A stretch of DNA of 64,000 bases, taken from NCBI RefSeq assembly GCF_018437505.1, contig NZ_CP072467.1, forward strand, positions 992,001 through 1,056,000, given 5' to 3'. Both the position numbers and the translations under genes were made by a program. Source of the stretch: Spiractinospora alimapuensis. GTDB taxonomy: Bacteria; Actinomycetota; Actinomycetes; Streptosporangiales; Streptosporangiaceae. The notes under the pieces are model-generated. The model saw nothing but the letters and a program-made list of their open reading frames with translations. It was not told where the DNA came from and did no database searches. This document shows positions 55,439 to 64,000 of the stretch, piece by piece. Positions within the stretch are counted from its first letter, which is position 1; every line of letters begins with the position of its first letter.

Positions 55439-57009
55439 TTGAGAAAGTCTGGCACATCCAGGTCGTCGCCCTCGTCGAAGACCACCCGCCGCCGCGGGGC
55501 ACGCCCCTCGCTCCCCCGGCCACCGCCGAGGTCGTCGGTGTCGGCACGGTCGCTGACCGCGCGGATGCCACTCAGCGAGGTCCCCGAACTCGGGGTGCGC
55601 AGGTCCTCCAGCGGGTCGCTGTCGTCCACGACGTCCTCATGCGGCGGCTCGGGCTCCGCCACCGGCTCCGCGACCTGCCGCGGGGCGGGTTCGGGCTCCG
55701 GATCCGGCTCGCGCACCGGAGCGGGAGTCGACGGCACCGAGGTCGCGGAGGCGCTCGGCGACGCGCTGGTCGCCGTGGGACGCGTCTCCGACGTCACCGG
55801 TGTCGGCTGGGCCGGTCGCACCGTTGGCGCGGGCGGCTCCGGAGCCGCGGGTCGCGTCGGCTGCGCCGAGGCCACCGGGGCGATCGGGGGAACCTCGGAC
55901 GCACGCGGCCGAGCCTCCTCCTCCGCCTCGGGCTGGGGCGTGGGCTCGGGTCGCGGCTCCGGCTGGCGGGCGGGAGCCGGCGGTTCCGCGGCGGCGGGTG
56001 TCTGGGTCGGACGAGCGGGCGCGGTCTGCGCCGTCGCCTGCGCCGGTGACGGTCCCCCGTCGCGCACGTCGTCGAACCCTGCCGCTATCACGGTGACGCG
56101 CACCTCGTCACCGAGGGCGTCGTCGATGACGGCGCCGAAGATGATATTGGCCTCGGGGGCGGCGGAGTTCGCCACCAGTTGCGCCGCCTCGTTGATCTCG
56201 AACAGTCCGAGGTCGGAGCCACCCTGGATCGAGAGCAGCACTCCGTGCGCTCCGTCGATGCTGGCCTCCAGCAACGGCGAGGAGATCGCCATCTCGGCCG
56301 CCGCGACGGCGCGGTCGTCCCCGCGCGCCGAACCGATCCCCATGAGGGCCGAGCCCGCGCCCGACATCACGGACTTGACGTCCGCGAAGTCGAGGTTGAT
56401 CAGCCCCGGCGTGGTGATCAGGTCGGTTATGCCCTGAACACCGGAGAGCAGTACCTGGTCGGCGGCCTTGAACGCGTCGAGAACGCTGACCTGACGGTCG
56501 GAGATCGACAGGAGCCGGTCGTTGGGAATCACGATCAGCGTGTCGACCTCGTCGCGCAGCATCGCTATCCCGGACTCCGCCTGGGTGGCGCGCCGCTTGC
56601 CCTCGAAACCGAAGGGCCGGGTGACGACACCGATGGTGAGCGCCCCGAGTGAACGGGCGATGTTGGCCACCACGGGTGCGCCACCAGTGCCCGTCCCGCC
56701 GCCTTCGCCGGCGGTCACGAACACCATGTCCGCGCCCTTGAGGACCTCCTCGATCTCCTCTCGGTGGTCCTCGGCCGCCTTGCACCCCACGTCGGGGTTG
56801 GCGCCCGCGCCCAAGCCGCGTGTGAGTTCGCGCCCAACGTCAAGTTTGACGTCGGCGTCACTCATCAGAAGCGCTTGGGCGTCGGTATTGATCGCTATGA
56901 ACTCGACGCCCTTGAGACCCTCCTCGATCATCCGGTTGACGGCGTTGACGCCACCGCCGCCGATGCCGACGACCTTGATGACCGCGAGGTAGTTTTGCGG
57001 TGCTGCCAC
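55435..57009 (-). CDS. ftsZ: Cell division protein FtsZ with a long C-terminal linker
   Basis: Tubulin-like GTPase of the division ring, 524 residues. The GTP-binding signature GGGTGTG is near residue 95 and the T7 loop NLDFADVK near residue 195. The globular part ends near residue 305. A Pro/Ala/Glu-rich linker of about 190 residues leads to a conserved tail ([10 protein letters not shown]) that binds SepF. Typical actinobacterial FtsZ proteins have about 380-460 residues. The GTG at 57009 ([10 protein letters not shown]) is the family start with gaaggg upstream; an ATG 13 codons earlier is rejected. Confidence 0.97.
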   Translation of the reverse strand: MAAPQNYLAVIKVVGIGGGGVNAVNRMIEEGLKGVEFIAINTDAQALLMSDADVKLDVGRELTRGLGAGANPDVGCKAAEDHREEIEEVLKGADMVFVTAGEGGGTGTGGAPVVANIARSLGALTIGVVTRPFGFEGKRRATQAESGIAMLRDEVDTLIVIPNDRLLSISDRQVSVLDAFKAADQVLLSGVQGITDLITTPGLINLDFADVKSVMSGAGSALMGIGSARGDDRAVAAAEMAISSPLLEASIDGAHGVLLSIQGGSDLGLFEINEAAQLVANSAAPEANIIFGAVIDDALGDEVRVTVIAAGFDDVRDGGPSPAQATAQTAPARPTQTPAAAEPPAPARQPEPRPEPTPQPEAEEEARPRASEVPPIAPVASAQPTRPAAPEPPAPTVRPAQPTPVTSETRPTATSASPSASATSVPSTPAPVREPDPEPEPAPRQVAEPVAEPEPPHEDVVDDSDPLEDLRTPSSGTSLSGIRAVSDRADTDDLGGGRGSEGRAPRRRVVFDEGDDLDVPDFLK

Positions 57010-57117
57010 GACGAGGGGCCCTTCCGCTCGCTTGATGACCGACGCCACGGACGGGCGACGGTGCCCGTCCCTGCAACCCGGCTGCCAGACTTATGTCAAC
57101 TGGGAGCATTGCTTCCG

Positions 57118-57147
57118 ACAGTAGGCTCAGGCCCACCTGGGGAGCAA
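57118..57147 (-). promoter_or_regulatory. Candidate ftsZ promoter
   Basis: On the minus strand TTGCTC (57142-57147), 18-base spacer, TACTGT (57118-57123). A further TTGACA (57094-57099) downstream may be a second -35 but has no good -10. A small inverted repeat CTAGG-N7-CCTAG (57152-57168) lies upstream and may separate ftsQ from ftsZ transcription. Confidence 0.45.
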
Positions 57148-57221
57148 CTAACTAGGTGTTCAGCCTAGCGGCGTGTCGCGCGGGGACGCGATGCGACGCC
57201 CCGGCGCCACGCCTTTGGTTT

Positions 57222-57986
57222 TTATCGAACGACCGCCACATCCGGCGCGCTCACGTCATACTCCAGCTCCGGTTCGGCGGGGTGCTCCTCCGTGAGGGCC
57301 GCCAGAACCCGTGCCTTGTCGGTGTTGCCCTCGGCGCTGCCCCAGACCACACGTGCCCCGGAGGCGAGGTCGAGTTCGATCCTCTCCTCGGTGGCGTCGA
57401 TGGTCCGGATCTCGCTGAGGAAGTCCTCGGGGAGCGCGCCGGTGACGGCCGCGGCGGCGGCGACACCCGTGTTTCCCTCGATCTCGCCACGCACCGTCAC
57501 CAAGGGGCTCTCCGACGGCGGGTCGTCGGCGTCCTCGATGCGGACACCGTCCGCGTCGACGAGCTGGTACCCGTCGTCCGCCCGCACGCTCAGTACGGGC
57601 TCGCGTTCGGTGACCTCCACGCGCAGGTGGGTCGGCCAGCCGCGACGCACGACGACCTCCTCCGCCAGGCGTAGCTCCTCGGCGCGTTCCGAGGCCGCGT
57701 CGGTGTCGACTCGGGCGAGCGGTGTCCCCTGCTCGACCGCGACGGCGTCCACCACGTCGGCCTCGGGGATCCGGTCGGTCCCCGACACCTCGATGTCGCG
57801 TACGACCAGCAGCCGGGATCCGAGCAGGATCCACACCACGGCCGCCAGGACGCCCACCGTCAGTAGGAGCACGAAGGCGAGCTTCCACGGGTTGGATCTT
57901 CGACGGGCCGACACCGTGGCGGCGTCGCCGCTCGTCGGCTGGTCCGAGGCGTCCCGTCCGTTCCCGCCGTCGCTTTTCTTGGTCAC
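57222..57986 (-). CDS. ftsQ: Cell division protein FtsQ
   Basis: Divisome membrane protein of 254 residues. A charged cytoplasmic N-terminus, one membrane helix (LAFVLLLTVGVLAAVVWILLG), a POTRA domain (VVRDIEVSGTDRIPEADVV) and the FtsQ beta domain (LRVEVTEREPVLSV) are in order. It starts at GTG overlapping the murC stop by one base (TAGTG). Confidence 0.95.
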   Translation of the reverse strand: MTKKSDGGNGRDASDQPTSGDAATVSARRRSNPWKLAFVLLLTVGVLAAVVWILLGSRLLVVRDIEVSGTDRIPEADVVDAVAVEQGTPLARVDTDAASERAEELRLAEEVVVRRGWPTHLRVEVTEREPVLSVRADDGYQLVDADGVRIEDADDPPSESPLVTVRGEIEGNTGVAAAAAVTGALPEDFLSEIRTIDATEERIELDLASGARVVWGSAEGNTDKARVLAALTEEHPAEPELEYDVSAPDVAVVR

Positions 57987-59422
57987 TACGCCTCGTTCAG
58001 AGCTGCCGCGATGTCGGGACCGAGTTCCGTGACATCCCCGGCTCCCATGGTCAGCACCACGTCACCGGGGCGAGCGAGCTCCGCGACGCGTTTCGCCACG
58101 GTCTCCCGCTCCAGGTGGCCCAGGACCCGCCCGTCGGTATCGGGGCCGTCGGTGATGAGACGCGCGTCCACACCGGGGATGGGGTCCTCACGGGCCGGGT
58201 AGATCGGCAACACCAGTGCCGTGTCCGCCAGCGCGAGCGCGGCGGCGAACTCGGCCGCGAACGCGCGGGTGCGACTGAACAGGTGTGGTTGGAAGACCAC
58301 GAGGACGCGGGGGTGCCGCTCGCCGCCGGCGGTGTCGGCCCCGGTGGAGTCCAGGGCGGCGCGCACGGCGCGGAGGTCGGCCGCGACCTCCGTGGGGTGG
58401 TGGGCGTAGCTGTCGTAGACGCGGACACCGCGGCCCCCACCCTTGGGTTCCATTCGACGCCCGGACCCGGTGAACGCGGCCGCGGCGCGCGCGGCGGCCT
58501 CCAGGTCGTGGCCCAGACGGTGCGCCGTCGCCACGGCGGCGGCCGCGTTGAGGGCGTTGTGCTCTCCCGCGGCCTCCACCCGACAGTCCACGCGCTCGCC
58601 GTCGGGCGCGCGCAGGGTGAACCGGGTGGCGAAGCCCTCGGCTCGCACGTCGTCGACGACGTAGTCGGCCGACGCCGAACGTCCGAAGGTGACGACGTCG
58701 GCGGTGGGGTGGTGGAGGTCGGCGGTCAGGGCGACGGTTTCGGGGTCGTCGGCGGAGACCACGATCAGCTCGGTGGTCCGTGCGGCGAACTGGGCGAACA
58801 GTGCCCGGATCTCCGCGAGGCCCGCGTGGTTGTCCAGGTGGTCGGCCTCGATGTTGGTGATGACCGAGACCGCGGGCGAGAGCAGCAGGAAGGACCCGTC
58901 GCTCTCGTCGGCCTCCACGACCATGACCTCGCCCGTTCCGGCCTCGGCTCCGGTTCCGGTCGCGGTGAGCGTTCCACCGATCACGTATCCGGGGTCGGCG
59001 CCGAGCTCGCGCAGGATGACCGTCAGCATGGACGAGGTGGTGGTCTTGCCGTGCGTGCCCGCGACGGTCACACCGCGACGGGACAGCAGCAGCCCGCCCA
59101 GGGCGGCCGCCCGAGGCAGGACCCGCAGGCCCCGCTCCCGCGCCGCCGCCAGTTCCGGGTTGTCGTCGCGGATCGCCGAGGAGACGACGAGCGTGTCGGC
59201 GTCGCCGAGGTTCTCCGCGGTGTGGCCCACGTGGACGGTGGCGCCGGCCGCGCGCAGTTCCGGCAGCGCCGGCCCCTCGCGGGCGTCACTACCGGAGACG
59301 GGGACGCCCTGCCGCAGCAGGACGCGGGCGATGCCGGACATGCCCGCGCCGCCGATCCCGACGAAGTGGACGTGGCCCAGTTCCGTCGTGGGTGGCACCT
59401 CGGTGCGTTCCACCAGACTCAT
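57986..59422 (-). CDS. murC: UDP-N-acetylmuramate-L-alanine ligase
   Basis: Adds L-alanine to UDP-MurNAc, 478 residues. The UDP-binding motif is GIGGAGMSGIA near residue 25, the ATP loop is GTHGKTTTSSM near residue 122, and the Mur-ligase motifs EADESDGSF and SYAHHPTE are present. The ATG at 59422 has a gaggcggg site; the overlapping upstream frame is Arg/Pro-rich and rejected. Confidence 0.96.
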   Translation of the reverse strand: MSLVERTEVPPTTELGHVHFVGIGGAGMSGIARVLLRQGVPVSGSDAREGPALPELRAAGATVHVGHTAENLGDADTLVVSSAIRDDNPELAAARERGLRVLPRAAALGGLLLSRRGVTVAGTHGKTTTSSMLTVILRELGADPGYVIGGTLTATGTGAEAGTGEVMVVEADESDGSFLLLSPAVSVITNIEADHLDNHAGLAEIRALFAQFAARTTELIVVSADDPETVALTADLHHPTADVVTFGRSASADYVVDDVRAEGFATRFTLRAPDGERVDCRVEAAGEHNALNAAAAVATAHRLGHDLEAAARAAAAFTGSGRRMEPKGGGRGVRVYDSYAHHPTEVAADLRAVRAALDSTGADTAGGERHPRVLVVFQPHLFSRTRAFAAEFAAALALADTALVLPIYPAREDPIPGVDARLITDGPDTDGRVLGHLERETVAKRVAELARPGDVVLTMGAGDVTELGPDIAAALNEA

Positions 59423-59468
59423 CGACCCGCCTCGCCCTGGTTCCGGCTCGCGGCGCCCCGCGTGGGAC

Positions 59469-60635
59469 TCACTGCCTGTCCTCCCCGTCGTCGGAGTAGC
59501 GCGACGACTCGTAGTCCACCTGTCCGTCGATGGGCGCCTGGCCCCGGTTGCGGGAGCCCCCGGCCACCGCGAGGACCTCCTGCGCGAGCTCCTCGTCGGC
59601 GTGGGAGCGTCCCATCCGCGAGGCCGCCTCGGACATGGCGACGACTCGGTCGGTGTCGGTGAGAACGGGGAGCAGGGTGTCGCGGATCCACTGCGGGCTG
59701 AGCGCCGCCTGGTCGATGAGGAGACCGCCACCCGCCTGCACGACGGGCTCGGCGTTGAGCCGCTGCTCGCCGTTGCCGATCGGCAGCGGCACGTAGGCCG
59801 CGGGAAGTCCCACCGCGGTGAGCTCGGCACACGTCATGGCGCCGGAACGGCACAGCGCCATGTCCGCGGCCGCGTAGGCGAGGTCCATCCGGTCCACGTA
59901 GGGAACGACGACGTAGGGGACGTCGCCCTGGGTCCGGTCCTGCGGACCGTCGGCGTTCTTGGGTCCGACGACGTGCAGGACCTGGACTCCGGCGTGGTGC
60001 AGCTCGTTTGCGGACGTGAACAATACGTCGTTGACGGTCTGCGCGCCCTGCGACCCACCGAACACCAGCAGGGTCGGCAGGTCGGGCCGTAGACCGAAGT
60101 GGGCCCGCGCCTTGTCTCCCGTGCTGAGCCGGTCCAGCTTGGAGATCTGTTCGCGCAGCGGGATCCCGATGAACCGGCTGTTACGCATCTCGGCGTTGGG
60201 GTGACCGGTGTACACGTGGGTGGTGAGGTAGGCGCCGAGGCGGTTGGCGAGGCCCGGCAGCGGGTTCGCCTCGTGGACCACGATCGGCACCTTGCGGCGG
60301 CGCGCGGCCAGGTATCCGGGGGTCGCGACGTATCCGCCGAAGCCGACGAGGACGTCGGCCCCGACCCGGTCCAGCACTCCCGCCGCCGCACCGATCGCGC
60401 TGTTCAGGCGCCCCGGAACGGTCAGGAGCTGTGGGGTGAGCTTACGGGGCAGCGGCACGGCGGGGATCTCCGCCAGCTCGTAGCCGCGCATCGGCACCAG
60501 GCGGGTCTCGAGCCCGCGCTCCGTCCCCAGGCACACCACGTGCGCGCTCGGGTCAATCCGCCGCAACGCGTCAGCCAGGGCCAGTGCGGGTTCAATATGA
60601 CCCGCGGTTCCGCCCCCGGCAAGGACCACCTTCAT
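59469..60635 (-). CDS. murG: Lipid II synthase MurG
   Basis: Membrane-associated glycosyltransferase that makes lipid II from lipid I, 388 residues. The motifs [13 protein letters not shown] near residue 7, [21 protein letters not shown] and [12 protein letters not shown] near residue 195 are all present. Its ATG overlaps the ftsW stop (ATGA). The C-terminal 30 residues are an acidic tail. Confidence 0.97.
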   Translation of the reverse strand: MKVVLAGGGTAGHIEPALALADALRRIDPSAHVVCLGTERGLETRLVPMRGYELAEIPAVPLPRKLTPQLLTVPGRLNSAIGAAAGVLDRVGADVLVGFGGYVATPGYLAARRRKVPIVVHEANPLPGLANRLGAYLTTHVYTGHPNAEMRNSRFIGIPLREQISKLDRLSTGDKARAHFGLRPDLPTLLVFGGSQGAQTVNDVLFTSANELHHAGVQVLHVVGPKNADGPQDRTQGDVPYVVVPYVDRMDLAYAAADMALCRSGAMTCAELTAVGLPAAYVPLPIGNGEQRLNAEPVVQAGGGLLIDQAALSPQWIRDTLLPVLTDTDRVVAMSEAASRMGRSHADEELAQEVLAVAGGSRNRGQAPIDGQVDYESSRYSDDGEDRQ

Positions 60636-61966
60636 CGCCGCCGACTCCTCTTCGCAGAATCCTGTCCGTTCCCCGCCCCATTCTGCCGGGTTCGGGAGGT
60701 GTTTGGGCCAGATGTGGCGCCGAGGCCCAACCAGCGCAGCCCGCGCTCGAGCAGACTCGGGTTCCGGGCGGCGAGCGCCTTCCTCGCCTCCGGCTCGGCG
60801 CGGGCCAGGGAAAGCAGGACTCCCAACCCCACCAACGTGGGTATCAGTGCCGATCCACCGGCGGAGATCAGCGGCAGTGGAATCCCGGTCACGGGCAGCA
60901 TACCGATGACGGTGCCGATGTTGACGAAGGCCTGGACGACGATCCAGCACGTGACGGAGATCGCGGCCAATCGGACGAAACTGTCCTTGGCGCGCATGGC
61001 CACACGGAGCCCCGCGTAGCCGAGAAGGCCGAACAGGCCAACGACGAGCAGGGACCCGAGCAGTCCGAGTTCCTCACCGATGATGGCGAAGATGAAGTCG
61101 CTCTCGGGGTGCGGCAGCAGGCCCCACTTCTCCCGGCTGGCGCCGATCCCCACCCCGAACAGGCCCCCCGTGCCCAGAGCGTACAGCCCGTGCAGGGCCT
61201 GGAAGCCCGCGTCGGTGGGGTCGTCCTGGGGGTTGAGGAACGTGGTCATGCGCGCCACGCGGTAGGGCTCGACCACGGCCATGATCGCGACCAGCAGGCC
61301 CACGAGCGCGAACATGCCGATGAAGAGGCGTCCCGGGGCGCCCACGACCCACAGCAGGGCCAGGAACACCGCGAGGAGGACGCAGGTGGTTCCCAAGTCG
61401 CTTCCGAGCAGGACCAGCAGGACGAGCACCGCGACCCCCGGCAGGAGGGGCATCAGGAGCTGTCGCCACTCATCGAGCTGGTTGAGTTCCTCCCGTCGGG
61501 CGAGGATCGTCGCGCCCCAGAGCGCGAAGGCGAGCTTGGTCGGCTCCGAGGGCTGGATCGTGACGCCCCCCAGCTCCAGCCAGCGCGCCGCCCCGGTGTA
61601 GTAGGTCTCCCCCTGGAACACCGTCAGCAGGAGGAGGACGATGCACACGATCATCGCGGGGTTACCCACGACACGCAGGATCCGCACCGGAACGTGGGAG
61701 GCGAGGATCATCAGCGGGACGCCGACCAAGGCGGCGAAAAGCTGCTTCTGGAACAGTGAGAACGACGACCCGGTCTCGGTGAGGGAGTCGATCATCGAGG
61801 ACGACAGGACCATCACCAGGCCGAGCGCCATGAGCAACGCCGACGCGCCGAAGATGAGGTAGTACGACGTGAGCGGCCGATCCAGGCGTTGGAGCAGCCG
61901 CGCGGTCCGGCTGGGGGGCCTGACCCGCCTCGTCTTGGTCGAGGACGTCGGAACCGTTGCCGTCAC
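60632..61966 (-). CDS. ftsW: SEDS peptidoglycan polymerase FtsW
   Basis: Ten-helix membrane glycosyltransferase of the divisome, 444 residues. SEDS signatures are seen ([15 protein letters not shown] near residue 165, [16 protein letters not shown] near residue 285, [13 protein letters not shown] near residue 365). The GTG at 61966 (MTATVPTSS) is chosen because cggaggtg lies just ahead. The 50-residue C-terminal tail is basic. Confidence 0.96.
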   Translation of the reverse strand: MTATVPTSSTKTRRVRPPSRTARLLQRLDRPLTSYYLIFGASALLMALGLVMVLSSSMIDSLTETGSSFSLFQKQLFAALVGVPLMILASHVPVRILRVVGNPAMIVCIVLLLLTVFQGETYYTGAARWLELGGVTIQPSEPTKLAFALWGATILARREELNQLDEWRQLLMPLLPGVAVLVLLVLLGSDLGTTCVLLAVFLALLWVVGAPGRLFIGMFALVGLLVAIMAVVEPYRVARMTTFLNPQDDPTDAGFQALHGLYALGTGGLFGVGIGASREKWGLLPHPESDFIFAIIGEELGLLGSLLVVGLFGLLGYAGLRVAMRAKDSFVRLAAISVTCWIVVQAFVNIGTVIGMLPVTGIPLPLISAGGSALIPTLVGLGVLLSLARAEPEARKALAARNPSLLERGLRWLGLGATSGPNTSRTRQNGAGNGQDSAKRSRRR

Positions 61967-62114
61967 ACGCCACCTCCGCACATTCGCACGTCGCCAAGTG
62001 TGGCGGGAACACGCGCGCGGACACCGGACATTTCCCGCGTGTCGCTGGATCGCGTGGTGTCCGGGCATCGGGAGGGGCGGCCTCCCCCCACCCGTCCCTC
62101 CCCCGGGCCGGCGA

Positions 62115-63617
62115 TCAGTCGCGGGTGGCGGCTGTGTCGATCCCCCGGGTGACCGCGGCGGCGAAGACGTCGCCCCGCTCCCCGTAGTTGGTGAACATGT
62201 CCATGGAGGCCGCGGCGGGCGCCAACAGCACGGTGCTCGCGGCATGGGTGGTGGCCAGGTCACGCGCCGCCCCGATCACCGCGTCCATCGCGTTGACGTC
62301 CGTACGGTCGATCTCCACGACGGGGACGTCGGGAGCCGTCCGCTCCAGGGCGGCACGCAGCCGCGCCCGGTCGGCGCCGATCAGGACGACACCGCGCAGT
62401 CTCTCCCGCGCGGCACGCACCAGCGCGTCCAGGTCGGCCTCCTGCGCACCCTTCAACAGACCGCCCGCGATCCAGACCACCGAGTCGTAGGCGGCGAGGG
62501 ACGCGGCCGCGGCATGGGCGTTGGTGGCCTTGGAGTCGTTGACGTACTCCACCCCGTCAATGGTGCCGACCGTGGCGATGCGGTGATCCTCGGGCGTGAA
62601 CGCGACGAGGCCGGCACGGACGGCGGCGGCCGGGACACCGGCCACGCGTGCCATCGCGGCGGCGGCGAGCGCGTTGGCCACGTTGTGCGGCGCGGCCGGT
62701 CGGACGTCGTCCACGCTGGCGAGCACCACGCCGGGTTCGTCCCGGGTCGCGCCGGTGCGGTCCACCAACGTCCCGTCGGCGACGCCCAGCTCCCCGATCG
62801 CCGGCGCGGCGAGGGTGAACCCGATCGTGGGCGTGGTGGGGTCCCCGTAGCGGTCGGCGAGCCGACGGGACCAGGGGTCGTCCAGGTTCACGATGCGCGT
62901 CGTGCCCGAGGCGTAGATCCGGCCCTTGTCCGCGGCGTAGGACTCCAGGTCGCCGTGCCAGTCGACGTGGTCGGCGGCGACGTTGAGGACGGTGGCCGCC
63001 TCCGGGCGGACACCGGTCGACCAGTGGAGCTGGAAGCTGGAGAGCTCGACGGCGAGGATCTCGTTCTCGGCCCCGGGTTCGAGGGCGACGTCGACGATAG
63101 AGGTTCCGACGTTGCCCACGGCGCGCGCCTGGTAGCCCGCGGCCCGCAGGATCGCCTCCAACATGCGCACGGTGGTGGTCTTGCCGTTGGTCGCCGTGAC
63201 CGCCAGCCACCGCTGTCCCGCGGGCTTCAGGCGCCAGGCGAGCTCGACGTCGCCGATGACCTCGATGCCCGCCCGGTTCGCGGCGACGAGCGCCGGCGCG
63301 TCCGGTCGCCACCCGGGTGAGGTGACGACCAACTCGGTGCCGGCGGGCAGGGCGTCGGTGCCGGTGCGGACCTCGATACCGTGTCCGCGCAGCTCGGCCG
63401 CCTGCGTGTGGACCCGCGCGGCGACGGGGTCGGCGTCCGCGGCGTCGCTCTCCCGCTGGCCGTCGATGACGCACACCCGGGCGCCGCGACGGGCCAGCGC
63501 GCGGGCGGCGGGGGGGCCGGAGACGCCGAGGCCGGCGACGCAGACGGCGAGCCCGGTGAGGTCGGCGTCACTCCAGGGAGCGGACGGCCGGGGGGGCGGC
63601 GCGCCGTCCGGCGTCAT
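62115..63617 (-). CDS. murD: UDP-N-acetylmuramoylalanine-D-glutamate ligase
   Basis: Adds D-glutamate to the precursor, 500 residues. The N-terminal nucleotide-binding domain ([15 protein letters not shown]), ATP loop ([13 protein letters not shown]) and Mur-ligase motif ([16 protein letters not shown]) are present. The ATG at 63617 overlaps the mraY stop (ATGA); an ATG four codons earlier is possible. Confidence 0.96.
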   Translation of the reverse strand: MTPDGAPPPRPSAPWSDADLTGLAVCVAGLGVSGPPAARALARRGARVCVIDGQRESDAADADPVAARVHTQAAELRGHGIEVRTGTDALPAGTELVVTSPGWRPDAPALVAANRAGIEVIGDVELAWRLKPAGQRWLAVTATNGKTTTVRMLEAILRAAGYQARAVGNVGTSIVDVALEPGAENEILAVELSSFQLHWSTGVRPEAATVLNVAADHVDWHGDLESYAADKGRIYASGTTRIVNLDDPWSRRLADRYGDPTTPTIGFTLAAPAIGELGVADGTLVDRTGATRDEPGVVLASVDDVRPAAPHNVANALAAAAMARVAGVPAAAVRAGLVAFTPEDHRIATVGTIDGVEYVNDSKATNAHAAAASLAAYDSVVWIAGGLLKGAQEADLDALVRAARERLRGVVLIGADRARLRAALERTAPDVPVVEIDRTDVNAMDAVIGAARDLATTHAASTVLLAPAAASMDMFTNYGERGDVFAAAVTRGIDTAATRD

Positions 63618-64000
63618 CGCGGCATCCATTCCAGGTAGAACAGGCCGACACCCACACCGACGAACAGTCCCTGGATGATCCAGAAGCGGATGACGATAGT
63701 CGTCTCCGCCCACCCCTTGAGTTCGAAGTGGTGTTGGAGCGGCGCCATGCGCAGGATGCGTTTCCCGGTCAGTCGGAAGGTGCCGACCTGCACCATGACC
63801 GACAAGGTGATGAGGACGAACAGTCCGCCGAGGATGACGAGCAGCAACTGGGTCCGGGTGGTGATGGCCAGGCCCACGAGCAGACCACCCAGGGCGAGGG
63901 AGCCGGTGTCCCCCATGAAGATCTTGGCCGGCGGCGCGTTGTACCACAGGAACCCGATACAGCCGCCGAGGCCGGCGGCGGCCACGACCGCGAGGTCCAG
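63614..64000 (-). CDS. mraY: Phospho-MurNAc-pentapeptide transferase, 5' part cut by window edge
   Basis: The last 128 residues of MraY, which makes lipid I. The motif [19 protein letters not shown] (catalytic aspartate) and the histidine motif [12 protein letters not shown] are present. The start lies beyond the right edge. It is coupled to murD by ATGA. Confidence 0.95.
   Translation of the reverse strand: MDLAVVAAAGLGGCIGFLWYNAPPAKIFMGDTGSLALGGLLVGLAITTRTQLLLVILGGLFVLITLSVMVQVGTFRLTGKRILRMAPLQHHFELKGWAETTIVIRFWIIQGLFVGVGVGLFYLEWMPR

Overview
This window reads as chromosomal core sequence from a high-GC actinomycete. Third codon positions are almost all G or C, GTG starts are common, and neighbouring genes often overlap by 4 bases (ATGA or GTGA). 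The gene content fits: DivIVA/Wag31, SepF, YggT and a PriA-type HisA, with CD225, HGxxPAAW and DUF2752 membrane proteins. The best guess is the Streptosporangiales, near Nocardiopsaceae; this is inferred from gene order and protein style, not from a database search. No insertion sequence, integrase, CRISPR array, rRNA or tRNA was seen.

Layout. 1-5874 (minus): glutamate synthase gltD (cut by the left edge) and gltB. 6393-11111 (minus): a small membrane ORF, two tandem paralogous membrane-anchored proteins, lgt, a DsbA-like oxidoreductase split by a frameshift, and a MauE/DoxX-like protein. 11222-17412 (minus): trpA, trpB, trpC, then a run of five small membrane proteins, then hisI. 17549-24608: hppD with a divergent Lrp/AsnC regulator, a heterodimeric ABC exporter and two tandem secreted peptidoglycan-binding proteins; this block separates hisI from the other his genes. 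24798-31001 (minus): hisF, priA, a CD225 protein, hisH, a small membrane protein, hisB, hisC and hisD, with a leaderless promoter at hisD. 31318-31881 (plus): ferritin. 31907-41097 (minus): a membrane protein, dnaE, a lipoprotein, an anchored protein, a PaaI-type thioesterase, azlD/azlC and an AraC regulator. 41882-43396: a LysR regulator divergent from a DUF3291 protein. 43348-45408 (minus): an rluD-type pseudouridine synthase, lspA and a DksA/TraR protein. 46119-49609 (plus): a T-box leader and type 2 ileS. 49724-50497 (plus): an atypical SDR. 50831-64000 (minus): the division and cell-wall (dcw) cluster, transcribed mraY (cut by the right edge), murD, ftsW, murG, murC, ftsQ, ftsZ, yfiH, yggS, sepF, yggT, divIVA, followed by a membrane-anchored acidic protein.

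How the genes work together. The his and trp genes supply two amino acids, and PriA probably serves both pathways because no trpF is present; trpE is also absent from its usual place. GltBD supplies glutamate. Lgt and LspA, coded in separate operons, are the first two steps of lipoprotein maturation. The dcw cluster makes lipid-linked peptidoglycan precursors and the division ring, and DivIVA directs polar growth. The most notable points are an IleRS with the swapped signature GVHH instead of HIGH, read from a T-box leader whose tRNA-binding bases can also pair with the ribosome-binding region; an lspA that seems to start at CTG; the frameshifted DsbA-like gene; the membrane-protein island within the his-trp cluster; and several well-placed inverted repeats at promoters.
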